From Glebionis coronaria (taxonomy: Eukaryota > Streptophyta > Magnoliopsida > Asterales > Asteraceae), in contig JANFOE010002269.1 in NCBI GenBank assembly GCA_025667525.1, positions 62,001 through 126,000 on the forward strand: a DNA stretch of 64,000 nt, given 5' to 3'. Of this stretch, positions 1 to 11,091 are shown one piece after another. Position 1 is the first letter of the stretch; every line of letters begins with the position of its first letter. Position numbers and translations under genes: made by a program. The notes beneath the pieces are model-generated. The model ran no database searches and had not been told where the DNA came from. It saw nothing but the letters and a program-made list of their open reading frames with translations.

Positions 1-766
1 AGCCCCATGCTTAACTATTTTTACTGCTTTTTGGGGTGAGACATTGCTTGATTTAACGTATGAACACAAGTGCATTTACTGATTTATATATTAGTCTAAG
101 TCCCACTAAAAACCTAGTTACTTTGGCCCGTGAATCGTGAACCGTTAATTACTTTGTGTAAGCGCGAATGTTATGGATACATCTATCGGGATTGACGTCC
201 CTGTCTGTCTTGTCCAACAAGGGGACAAGCGGGCACAGTTTCATTTGAGTCTGAGATAGGATGTCGTGGGTTTAGGCATCCAGTTGGGCTACATTTATAT
301 GATTATACTACCGGTGTTGTTAACGCTTCGGTGTCACGATCTTAGACTGCAATAAATGCTTTTAGGATGACTTTGTATTTGTTATATTGTCATCACTTTT
401 GGGAAAATCTTGTGGTTCATTAAACATTTCAAATTAACTAAACCTATGAACTCACCAACTTTATGTTGACGCTTTAGCAATGTTTTTCTCAGGTATTAAG
501 AAGGAAGATGCTAAGTGAGGTCTCATACGTGCCGTCATTTTTATTGAAACAAAGATCATTTGTACTATTTGGAAAACTATGTTTTGTAACTGTGACCAGT
601 TTTATGCTTCCGCACTATGTTAAAACTATTTATTTTATCAATTACAAGTGATCTATTTTCCGAACGTCTCATTTAGAGGTCGTTCTTTGTAACTGTGTGT
701 GTATGATAATCATGACGTCACCACTCCCTTGTCGCCATTATACTCTGATATTTTGGGAGTGTGACA
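1..766 (+). repeat. Element A 5' LTR, last 766 bases
   Basis: This stretch matches 9523-10288 base for base in length, with about ten substitutions counted by eye. It ends in the canonical CA at 765-766, directly before the primer-binding site. The first ~2.16 kb of this LTR lie outside the window. Confidence 0.95.
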
Positions 767-769
767 GAT

Positions 770-781
770 TGGTATCAGAGA
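770..781 (+). other. Element A primer-binding site (initiator Met-tRNA type)
   Basis: TGGTATCAGAG follows the LTR end after three bases. It matches the first eleven bases of the plant initiator Met-tRNA 3'-end complement, the usual primer of this group. The twelfth base is A rather than the usual C. Confidence 0.85.
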
Positions 782-1084
782 CATGGTTATAGAGAACTAG
801 GTTGCATTTAGTAACTCTAGACTATAACTGCTATGTGTTTAATCGATTATCATACGGATTGTAAGTATTAAGTATATATAGATACATGGATATAGATAAG
901 TAATAAATGGGATACATGTGATTTAACAATTACGAGGTATATTTACATGGGTTACATGTGCAACAACAAAATCTGAATTATGTTATATGGGATACATGTG
1001 GATTCAACAATGATTGCTATGTTATGTTAATGTCCCTTTTTACGGACTAATTATATAAGATATTTACACACATTTATTTTGTTT
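782..1084 (+). other. Element A leader, noncoding
   Basis: This is an AT-rich leader between the primer site and the first ORF. The phrase GGGATACATGTG recurs three times with small changes at about 910-1005, giving a weak local repeat. I see no other feature. It ends in TGATTACAG just before the candidate ATGs of ORF1, which resembles a 3' splice site. Confidence 0.5.
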
Positions 1085-2299
1085 ATGATTACAGCGATGT
1101 CTTCTTCTGATGATTCCACGTCTACAGGAGCATACTACAACCGCAGTTCACAGTCGACTATCAGTTCATCAGTAGGACTACCTAGAGGATCACCATCAGG
1201 ATATCCGTGGTACCGGATGATTTCAGATGATGATACTGAGAGAGAGACTGAGGAGGTTCATCGCTCACCGATCCGTATCCCTGATGCATCAGCTGACGAC
1301 GTACTTAGCCTAGAAGGCGGAGGAGAGGATGACCTAGACGTTGATGTGGTGCAGTCACCAGGTCAGGCATCAGTCACTAGGGATGAGACGATGGAGGAGA
1401 CAGAGGATGATGATATGGAGTTCACCGATGGGGAAGGTGAACCCATGGAGGTCACTGACACTGAGGACCCTCCTACTACATATGCTGCTACTCCTGAGGT
1501 TTCCCTCGCACACATATCCTCATCTTCATCTGAAGACGAATGGGAGAGGACTGACATCCCTGCTCCAACACCTAGTACTCTACCTTTCTACTATGTGAGA
1601 CGACGTCTTCGGGGGAGAGCTGCTCGACCACCACTTTCACCTTACAGACCCCTCATACCCTTCACTGCCACTGACAGGCATGCAGCCCGCACGCCTGCCA
1701 GTCCTGTCCCGGAGGTGCCACTACTACTACCACCACCAGAGACTGTACCTGCTGTGTACCAGGAGATGCTTGCTGATGTTGGCATCTCTACTGGGCCGAG
1801 AGCTACGACTCCTCTTCCTAGGAGAGCTACATCAACAGTGGTGATGCTTGGGGCAGCAGATGGATGTGTGACGACACGATTAAACAGGTTGGAGGATGCT
1901 GTAGAGGCTTTAGGTGAGGAGTATAATAAGGTGCAGGATAAGCTGGAGGCACTGGCAAAGAAGAGTCCAGTTAGGGATGAGACAGTATTGATGATTTGTG
2001 TGACCCGTCTACGAGGACAGCTCCATGCTGTTCTTGATCAGATGGATACCATGCCGAATGCTCGTCTTGAGGAGATCAAGAGCCTGATGACCCGTTGGGG
2101 AGTAGAGCCATTGGTTGAGACAGGCGGACTAGAGGCACCTGTGGAGGACCCTGTTGCAGACTTGGATAAGAGGTTTAGAGCCGCTTGTTATGATACCGAT
2201 GTTAGACATAGAGATTCCCAGGCTCGTGAGATCGTGGTTGAGAGGAGGTTAGCAGAGTTGGAGAGAGAGCTTCATCAGCGCCGTGAGGGCACTAGTTAG
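1085..2299 (+). CDS. Element A ORF1, pre-gag protein of unknown function
   Basis: An intact ORF of about 400 codons lies between the primer site and gag, where Tekay elements normally have only leader. I place the start at the first ATG (1085); the ATG at 1097 fits equally well. Residues ~40-140 are strongly acidic and rich in Ser, Asp and Glu. The middle (~150-230) is Pro-rich with an Arg-rich patch. From ~265 to the end it is charged and probably coiled coil, with heptad-like Leu spacing (LEDAVEALGEE, then RLAELERELHQRRE). I see no zinc knuckle, protease or membrane segment. No catalytic motif suggests a function. Element D has an ORF of similar design in the same place, so it is likely a lineage trait and not a chance ORF. 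It could be a gag-like accessory or regulatory protein. Confidence 0.75.
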   Translation: MITAMSSSDDSTSTGAYYNRSSQSTISSSVGLPRGSPSGYPWYRMISDDDTERETEEVHRSPIRIPDASADDVLSLEGGGEDDLDVDVVQSPGQASVTRDETMEETEDDDMEFTDGEGEPMEVTDTEDPPTTYAATPEVSLAHISSSSSEDEWERTDIPAPTPSTLPFYYVRRRLRGRAARPPLSPYRPLIPFTATDRHAARTPASPVPEVPLLLPPPETVPAVYQEMLADVGISTGPRATTPLPRRATSTVVMLGAADGCVTTRLNRLEDAVEALGEEYNKVQDKLEALAKKSPVRDETVLMICVTRLRGQLHAVLDQMDTMPNARLEEIKSLMTRWGVEPLVETGGLEAPVEDPVADLDKRFRAACYDTDVRHRDSQAREIVVERRLAELERELHQRREGTS

Positions 2300-2566
2300 A
2301 TTTATCTTGTACCATTGACTTATCATTGTATGACCACTAAGCTTCGAAGTTTATCTTAGCTAGTTGGCTTTTATTTTATTTTATTATATTATGTATGACA
2401 AATTATGATGTACTACCAAACAATTCTATGAATGATATTATGGGTTACAAAAATTGTGAGATCATTATATATTGTGTATTATACCCTGGAGCATTTCATA
2501 ATTGTATTGTGCGTGCCATGCATGTTACGTCTGGCAAAACTCATTGTCCTATTACCTTTTTAGATT
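2300..2566 (+). other. Element A spacer between ORF1 and gag
   Basis: This is AT-rich noncoding sequence of 267 bases. It ends in a pyrimidine run and TTTTTAG (2556-2563) just before the gag ATG, resembling a splice acceptor. No other signal was seen. Confidence 0.5.
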
Positions 2567-5500
2567 ATGGCGCCAGTTAGAAGATCTAAAACGCAGAATC
2601 CACCAGCTACTACCGGTGGAATTGACACCGTCATGCTAAGTCAAATGATAGCCGAACGGGTGGCCGAGGCACTCGCAACAGCCGAAGCAAATCGTACAGC
2701 TAGCACACAGGAGGAGACCAACCAAGGAGCTACTAATGCTATTGCACGGACTTGTACCTACAAGGAATTTCGTGCAGTTACGCAAGTAAGTTTCCGTGGT
2801 ACTGAAGGAGCAGTAGGTTTAACCAGATGGTTTGAGAAGCTAGAATCCCAATTTGGGATTAGCAATGTTGCTGAAGCTGATAAGGTGAAGTTTGCGTCAA
2901 GCACGTTAGTGGATGGTGCTTTGACTTGGTGGAACGTCTATGCTCGTGTAGTGACCATTGACGTTGCCCAAGCGACGCCCTGGAGTGAGTTTAAAGCTAT
3001 GTTTGTGAGGCAATACTGCCCACGAAATGAAGTCAAGCAGATGGAGGTTGAGATGTGGAACCTGAAGGTCAAGGGTACCGCTCTTACTGCTTACAATCAG
3101 CGCTTTCAAGAGCTGATCTTGTTATGTCCCGAAATGGTGCCCAACGACGACCGATTGTTGGAGCGATACATTGAAGGACTACCTTTGAGCATCAAAGGGA
3201 ATGTGACTTCATCCAAGCCAACTGATTTGCACGAGGCAATCGATATGGCTCAGAGTCTGATGTACCAAGTGGTACAAGAGTTGGGAGAAAATACTGGGGA
3301 TAAAAGGAAGTGGTCTGGCAACCACTACAACAATAATACCAACAATACCAACAACAGCAACAACACAAACAACTACAACCAGAACAAGCGACAAGAAGTA
3401 GCAAGGGTGTTTACGGCTGGACAAGGTAATACTGGAAACTATGCTGGAAGACTTCCTTTCTGTGGAAAGTGTGGCCGACACCACGAAGGAGCATGTCCCC
3501 CTACGTGCTACAACTGTGGGAAGGCCGGTCATAAGGCAACAGAATGTCGAGCACCACCTCGTCCTGCTAACCAAAGAGGACCTGGAACACAAGGTGGCCA
3601 AGGAGCAAATGTCACTTGCTTTGGATGTGGAGAGAAAGGTCACTACAAGAACAAGTGTCCAAGCAGTGGGAACCAAGGTCGTGGTAACCAGATTCGAGGC
3701 AATCAAAATCACAACCAAGGAAACCAGAAGCAGAATCAAGGAAACCGGGGAGGGAATAACCGAGCCACAACTAGTACTCCTGGAGGATTCACGGCACCTA
3801 GCAAAGTGTATCATCTCTGTGCTGAAGCTGCGGTGCAAGACAACAATGTTGTGAATGGTACATTTCTAGTCAATAACAACTATGCTTCAGTGCTATTTGA
3901 TTCTGGTGCGGATAGGAGTTTTGTGTCATCTGTGTTTAGTGAACGCTTAAATATTACCCCTACTGCGTTAGACGTTAAGTATAATGTAGAATTAGCCGAT
4001 GGGAAGTCAGTAACCACCGACGCTATTCTGAAAGGATGTAGTATAAGGTTACAAGATCGTTCGTACAGTATCGACTTACTCTCCATAGAATTGGGAAGTT
4101 TTGACGTCATCATTGGAATGGATTGGATGTCGAAGCATCACGCGGAAATTGTATGTCATGAGAAGTGCGTCCGTGTTCCTTATGGAAACGATGTACTAAT
4201 CATACAAGGCGAAAGAAGTGGAGTGAAGAATGGATCAAGACTGGAAGTCATCTCATGTATTAGAACCCAAAGATACATTAAGAAGGGATGTCCAGTATTC
4301 TTGGTTCAAATAACACAAAAGGAAGGAGAAGAAGATCACGAAAAGAAAGTGGAAGATGTACCGATCGTTAGAGACTTTCCCGACGTATTCCCAGAGGACT
4401 TACCAGGATTACCACCAGCACGGCAAGTGGAGTTTCACATCGAGCTTACACCAGGAGCCGCGCCTGTTGCTAGAGCCCCATACCGCTTAGCACCGGCCGA
4501 GATGACAGAGTTAGCTGAACAAATAAAGGAACTTTCTGACAAAGGTTTCATTAGACCAAGTTCCTCACCTTGGGGAGCACCGGTCTTATTTGTCAAAAAG
4601 AAAGATGGATCCTTTAGGATGTGTATCGATTACCAAGAATTGAATAAGCTGACGATAAAGAACCGTTACCCATTGCCAAGAATTGACGATCTTTTCGACC
4701 AATTGTAAGGATCTAGCATATACTCGAAGATCGATTTAAGGTCAGGATATCATCAGCTAAGGGTTAGAGAGGAAGACGTTCATAAGACGGCTTTTAGAAC
4801 CCGGTACGGACACTACGAGTTCTAAGTTATGCCTTTCGGTTTGACAAACGCGCCTGCGGTATTCATGGATCTCATGAACCGAGTTTGCAAACCATACTTG
4901 GACAAGTTTGTGATTGTATTTATCGATGATATTTTCATCTATTCTCGTAATGAAGAAGAACACAAGGAACATTTGAAGACCATACTAGAGCTGCTAAGGA
5001 AGGAGAAGTTATATGCAAAGTTTTCCAAATGTGAGTTTTGGATAAACACGGTGCAATTCCTTGGGCATGTGATCGATAGCAGTGGTATTCACGTTGATCC
5101 TGCTAAGATCGAGGCCGTGAAGGATTGGGCGACTCCAACCACACCCACGGAGATACGCCAATTTTTAGGTCTTGCTGGTTACTATAGGAGATTCATTGAA
5201 GGTTTCTCCAAGATAGCTAAACCAATGACGGAGTTGACTCAAAAAGACAAGAAATTTGAGTGGAAAGAGGATCAAGATTTGGCATTCCAGACATTGAAGC
5301 AGATGTTGTATGAAGCTCCTATACTAGCCCTACCCGAGGGTAATGAAGACTTTGTGGTGTATTGTGATGCATCCATAAAAGGGTTAGGTGCGGTACTGAT
5401 GCAAAGGACTAAGGTCATAGCTTACGCATCAAGACAACTAAAAGTGCACGAGAAGAACTACACAACTCATGACCTAGAGTTGGGAGCAGTGGTGTTTGCC

Positions 5501-7198
5501 CGGAAGATTTGGAGACATTACCTTTATGGCACTAGGTGTGTTGTATTCACTGATCATAAGAGTCTACAACACATTTTGAATCAAAAGGAACTCAACATGA
5601 GACAACGACGTTGGCTAGAGTTGCTCAGTGATTACGATTGCGAGATCCATTATCACTCGGGCAAGGCAAATGTCGTGGCCGACGCTTTGAGTCGAAAGGA
5701 GAGAGTTCTTAGGGTGAAGGCCTTGGTGATGACCATTGACTTAGACCTTCCATCCTTAATTCTCAAGGCTCAGAAAGAGGCAGTCGAGGAAGAAATTCTC
5801 AAAACTGAAGATGTTGAAGGCATGATAAAGAAGTTAGAAGCTCGCTCGGATGGAACGTTATGCCTTGATAATAGGAGTTGGTTACCATGCCATGGTGACC
5901 TACGATCTTTGATTATGCATGAGTCGCATAAGTCAAAATACTCCATACATCCGGGATCTGACAAAATGTATCATGATCTGAAGATGTTGTATTGGTGGCC
6001 GAACATGAAGGCGGATATTGCTACATACGTTAGTAAGTGCTTGACTTGTGCCAAGGTCAAGGCCGAACATATGAAACCATCAGGATTGTTGGTCCAACCC
6101 GAACTGCCAGAATGGAAGTGGGAAAGGATCACTATGGATTTCATTACCAAGCTACCTAAAACCTCAGCCGGATTTGACACCATTTGGGTAATCGTCAACC
6201 GACTCACCAAATCGGCTCATTTCATACCAATCAAGGAGACCGATGGAATGGATAAGTTAGCAAGAACATACTTGGAGGAAGTAGTCACGAAGCATGGTGT
6301 GCCTGTGTCTATAATCTCCTACCGAGACAGCCGATTTACTTCGCAGTTCTGGAAGTCACTGCAGAAGGCATTGGGAACGCAGTTGGATATGAGCACTGCG
6401 TACCATCCCCAAACTGACGGTCAAAGTGAAAGGACCATTCAAACCTTAGAAGATATGCTGAGAGCTTGTGTGATTGACTTCGGAAATAGATGGGATAGAC
6501 ACCTACCTCTGGTGGAGTTCTCATACAACAATAGTTATCACACTAGCATTAAGGCAGCGCCGTTCGAAGCACTGTATGGTAGAAAGTGTCGTTCACCCGT
6601 GTGTTGGGCAGAGGTTGGTGAAGCACAACTCACTGGACCCGAGATCATACACGAGACTACTGAGAAGATCTTTAAGATCAAGAGCCGTATGCAAGCCGCA
6701 AGAGATCGACAAAAGAGTTATGCTGACATGAGACGCAAACCCCTCGAGTTTGAGGTTGGCGATAGATTCATGTTGAAGGTCTCACCTTGGAAGGGTGTGA
6801 TTCGCTTTGGAAAGCGTGGAAAGTTGAATCCTCGTTACATTGGACCCTTCAAGATTATAGAGAGGATTGGCCCCGTAGCCTATCGTTTGGAGTTACCCCA
6901 AGAACTTAGCCGAGTGCATAATGTGTTCCACATTTGCAATCTGAAGAAATGTTTAGCCGACGAGACACTCGTTATTCCTTTAGAAGAGATTCAACTCGAC
7001 GACAAACTCAACTTTGTAGAAGAACCGGTAGAAGTTATGGACCGTCAAGTCAAACAGCTCAAGCAAAGTCGTATACCTATTGTAAAAATCCGTTGGAATG
7101 CGCGTAGAGGTCCAGAATACACGTGGGAACGTGAAGACCAATTCAAGAGCAAGTATCCTCATCTTTTCGCTAATCATCCTACTACAACAACGTCTTGA
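2567..7198 (+). pseudogene. Element A gag-pro-pol polyprotein, two in-frame stops
   Basis: One frame of 1,544 codons encodes the whole polyprotein. Gag has a retrotrans_gag core (residues ~70-220), an Asn-rich linker and a zinc-knuckle region with two clear CX2CX4HX4C copies ([28 protein letters not shown]) plus a degenerate upstream one. The protease has [11 protein letters not shown] follows with VFIDDI at about 4915-4932. RNase H ends in ADALSRKE. Integrase has an HHCC zinc site and a DDE core. The last ~60 residues look like a chromodomain ([11 protein letters not shown] through WEREDQ). TAA stops at 4706-4708 and 4823-4825 sit where the family has Gln. The second catalytic integrase Asp is replaced by Tyr at 6320-6322, while the first Asp (6137) and the Glu (6428) remain. 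The copy cannot act autonomously. Confidence 0.93.
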
Positions 7199-7364
7199 TT
7201 TCGTGACGAAATCTCTAAAACATGGGAATACTGTGACATCCGTCAAATTTCCATCTTAAATTCTTCATATAGTAGGAGTACCTTAATTATTTAACGATGA
7301 GTTGTCGATATAAATGTGTTATTTACTTTGCTTTGCGGACAAAGCCCTTTTTAGGGAGAGCGAA
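7199..7364 (+). other. Element A 3' untranslated tail and polypurine tract
   Basis: The tail ends in the purine-rich tract AGGGAGAGCGAA (7353-7364), which primes plus-strand synthesis in this group, directly before TGTAACAACTCGAG. An alternative LTR-start-like sequence, TGTGACATCCGTC, occurs earlier at 7232. Confidence 0.7.
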
Positions 7365-8174
7365 TGTAACAACTCGAGTTTTTTCGTGTCTATTAATTTA
7401 TGACTGAAACGCACGAAGTGTAAACGTATTATGCATTGTCGTGTGTCTATTTGAAGTACTTACTGAATCCCTTGAGGTCACGCATACTTGTCTTTGATTT
7501 GGATCGTGTGTCAAATTGTTATCGAGTCGTGCATATTCAGTTTTCGCGTCTAAGACCTTACACTCGACAAACTTGGGCCGAAATGGTATATCAGTGCAAC
7601 ATGTACAAGAATCTAAACTGTGAACCCTTATTCACTTTTATTTCAAAAGCTTGTTTAGCAAGAGTCAATTTTCAGTCATGACTTAATTTCATAGTTTATT
7701 CATCCACTAAACACTACAATCCAGCACACATGCCAAGTTTACCCAAAATGGGTACATCACAAGCTTACCAATTTCAGTTTGAGTCTAACCCTAAACTAAT
7801 AATACAAGATTAAATACAGTCCAAATTTTATCCAATGTCCAAACATAACACAAACAATATTCACAGTCCAAATATTACAATAATTGTTCCTGGACAAGTT
7901 TTTAAACACAAATCCTGGGTGAAAGTGAAGAGTAGTGTCAAAGCCGATCCATCCCTTCTCGTCCACACCTGCAAACCGAAACCGAAACATCCATTGTGAG
8001 TCTTTTAATCGCCTTTTCATTTTCTGTATAAATCCTAGTTGTGCTCGTCATTGTAACCAAACCTGCGAAAATAAAACGAATGTGTTAGTCTTTGTTACGA
8101 TTCTATTTTAATCAAAACTGAAAAGATAAATCATAGCATTTGTTTACTTGAACTTGACCATAACCCCATTATTT

Positions 8175-8272
8175 CTGTCAACCAAACCGAGACCAAACCA
8201 AGACCCAAACCGAGACCCAAACCGAGACCAAACTGAGAACCAAACCAAGACCAAACCAAGGTCCTTGTTTCT
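8175..8272 (+). repeat. Short degenerate tandem array (CCAAACCGAGA type)
   Basis: About nine imperfect 10-12-base units of the type ACCAAACCGAG run through the A LTR, just upstream of its TATA box. They produce a short open frame of Pro, Asn, Arg and Lys residues that is not a gene. Confidence 0.8.
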
Positions 8273-8365
8273 GCCGAAACCCTTACCATTCAAAGTCACC
8301 ATAATCCAAGATTTTAACTATTTCATTTTACAGAAACATCACCAAACCCCCAAATAAGCCGCGGG

Positions 8366-8372
8366 TATAAAA
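8366..8372 (+). promoter_or_regulatory. Element A LTR TATA box
   Basis: TATAAAA in a GC-flanked context marks the likely U3 promoter of A. It overlaps an inverted repeat (TAAAAA, five C, TTTTTA; 8368-8384). Confidence 0.6.
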
Positions 8373-11045
8373 ACCCCCTTTTTAATTCGAAACCCTAAAA
8401 ATTGTAAACCTTTTTAATTACGAAATTAATACTTTATACATCCCAAAAACGTTATTTAATTTCAAATAATCAACCGTGTACAAAAACCCCCAATTTATAT
8501 AAACCCTAATTTGATTTTATTAATTAAAACCCTAATTAAACCCAATCCAAACCCGCATTAATTAATTAATTTAATTGGAATCAAGGTATGAATAAACCCC
8601 CAAATTTGACCGAAACCCTAATTTTTACAAATCGTTTATATGTTGAAATTAACATGTTTTTATGATAGAAAACGTTAATTAATTGTATTTAAACATGAGA
8701 TTTAGAAAAACCCCCAAATATTTTCGAAACCCTAATTTGTTTCTTATTAAATTCGAGAGCCTTTTATTCCCAGCATGTTTATACAAATGATTTAAAACCA
8801 CAAATCTTTTGTAAACGAAAATCATTAGACCATTTTATTAAAAGAAAAAGAGGGATAAAAAATTATCTTTGATTGAGGAATAACTTAAACCCCTGGGGAA
8901 GAACACCTCAAAAACCGAATCGGTTTGATGTGGGGATGAAACCCCACATCCCACGCGAGTTAATCACCATAAACCACTACAAATGATTTAGTTATTAGCC
9001 TGAAAACCATCATAGCCATGGGAGAGTTAAAGATCCGATCCACTTTTTAGAGAGAGAGAGAAGTGGGGCGGTGGGAGCGTTTCGAGAGAGAGAGAGAGGA
9101 CTGAGTGTTTTTTATTTATGTGAGATAACAAAACACGTCTTAACCTTTTTCTCCCTTGTTTGTATCGCCACTGGGTCGGGCCGGGTTAAATAACCCTTGG
9201 GCCGGACCATGGGGTGGTTATATTGGGTATAAGTTGGGCCAGTTTGGTGTATTGGGTTATTTATGGCCCAAAACGAAATTTGTAACTTAAAGGTATTATT
9301 TAACCCGTAAATCTCGATCGTTTAATAACCGACTTTTATGTATCGTGTTTTTCCGTAAACGAAAAGGATTGTCAAGCACAACTAGGGTGTCGTGTCTTTT
9401 ACTAGTATAATTTTTAATGTCGTAACACGATCCTTATAATTAAATAGGTCGCGGCTAGCGTAACCGTACTCTCGAGCTACCTTTATCTTCGTCATTTTTG
9501 CTGAATTACGAGGTGAGTTTATAGCCCCATGCTTAACTATTTTTACTGCTTTTTGGGGTGAGACATTGCTTGATTTAACGTATGAACACAAGTGCATTTA
9601 CTGATTTATATATTAGTCTAAGTCCCACTAAAAACCCAGTTGCTTTGGCCCGTGAATCGTGAACCGTTAATTACTTTGTGTAAGCGCGAATGTTATGGAT
9701 AGATCTATCGGGATTGACGTCCCTGCCTGTCTTGTCCAACAAGGGGACAAGCGGGCACAGTTTCATTTGAGTCTGAGATAGGATGTCGTGGGTTTAGGCA
9801 TCCAGTTGGGCTACATTTATATGATTATACTACCGGTGTTGTTAACGCTTCGGTGTCACGAGCTTAGACTGTAATTAATGCTTTTAGGATGACTTTGTAT
9901 TTGTTATATTGTCATCACTTTTGGGAAAATCTTGTGGTTTATTAAACATTTCAAATTAACTAAACCTATGAACTCACCAACTTTATGTTGACGCTTTAGC
10001 AATGTTTTTCTCAGGTATTAAGAAGGAAGATGCTAAGTGAGGTCTCATGCGTGCCGTCATTTTTATTGAAACAAAGATCATTTGTACTATTTGGAAAACT
10101 ATGTTTTGTAACTGTGACCAGTTTTATGCTTCCGCACTATGTTAAAACTATTTATTTTATCAATTACAAGTGATCTATTTTCCGAACGTCTCATTTAGAG
10201 GTCGTTCTTTGTAACTGTGTGTGTATGATAATCATGACGTCACCACTCCCTTGTCGCCATTATACTATGATATTTTGGGAGTGTGACATGATGCAACCCA
10301 CTTTGACTTATGGAAGTTCAACTTTGAACAATATCTAGGGATCTATGACTACACACTCTGGGAGATTATTGAATATGGAAACTCATTCAATAAGGCTCAA
10401 AAGATTCTTGATACCATTACTCAAAGATCAGCTGTTGAAGGATGCCCTGATGAGGATAAGAAAGAAAAACCTGGAGATGGTAGAGTTGTAGGTGCTGAAG
10501 ATATTGCAAAGAAAAGGGTTGACATGAAAGCCCTAAACATTCTGAAAGTCTCTTTGGGACAAGAAAACCAGCACAAATATAGAGGCTATGAATCTGCTAA
10601 GGAACTTTGGGAAGCACTTGAAGTTGCATATGGTGGCAATGCAGACACTAAGGAAGAAAAGAAAAAGCAACTTCTGCATGATTATGCTGTCTTCAAAGCT
10701 CAACCCAATGAGAAACTGAGTAGTGTGAGAAGCAGATTGCTTGACATCACAAGCAAGTTGTCCTTCATGGGGACACAAGTTGGTGATGTTGACACCAATG
10801 CTACCTTTCTTAAAAGTCTTGGTGAGGCATGGAAGATTGAGGCAAGATCTATTCTTGCCAACAATACTTACAAGAGCTCCTCGTTTGATGACATCTACAA
10901 CAAACTAAGACTGTTGGAAGATGAAACTCTTTCAGAACATGGAAGCAAATCTAGCACCAGCAACATGGCCTTATTCTCTCATAGTGAAGGTCAATTCAAT
11001 CACAAGGACTCTTATATGCATCCAGTTACTGGATCATCATATGTC

Positions 11046-11091
11046 AGCGCTGGAACAAGTCCTGTCAACGTCTCCTTTTCAGACGCTGACA
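11046..11091 (+). repeat. Motif cluster 1 (RRCGYTGACA), in gag
   Basis: Three copies start at 11046, 11067 and 11082, spaced 21 and 15 nt. Only the last is a full match; the first two are degenerate. Confidence 0.6.

Larger units (their letters stand above)
1..10288 (+). mobile_element. Element A: Ty3/gypsy Tekay-like chromovirus, left end outside window
   Basis: The order is LTR end, Met-tRNA-type primer site, an extra ORF, then gag, protease, RT, RNase H, integrase and a C-terminal chromodomain-like segment, then a purine tract and a complete 3' LTR. Bases 1-766 align without gaps to 9523-10288, which marks the LTR pair. The gene order and chromodomain-like tail are those of Tekay/Del chromoviruses. 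Only two nonsense codons and no frameshift break gag-pol, and the LTR copies differ by about 1.3% by eye, so this is the youngest insertion here. Five bases of the expected target duplication, TGATG, would be 10289-10293; the partner copy is left of the window. Confidence 0.93.
7365..10288 (+). repeat. Element A 3' LTR, complete, about 2.9 kb
   Basis: It starts TGTAACAACTCG after the purine tract and ends GGGAGTGTGACA at 10288. The last 766 bases equal the window's first 766. A TATA box sits at 8366-8372. Downstream are five telo-box-like AAACCCTAA motifs and several AAACCCCC runs. A CAAACC/GAGAC repeat lies upstream at about 8180-8270, and a GA microsatellite at about 9050-9095. If the LTR really starts at 7232, it is 3,057 bases long. 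Confidence 0.85.

Noticed and set aside
7436..9597. Short frames on both strands in the A LTR
   Set aside because: All are under 85 codons and lie inside an LTR without conserved domains.
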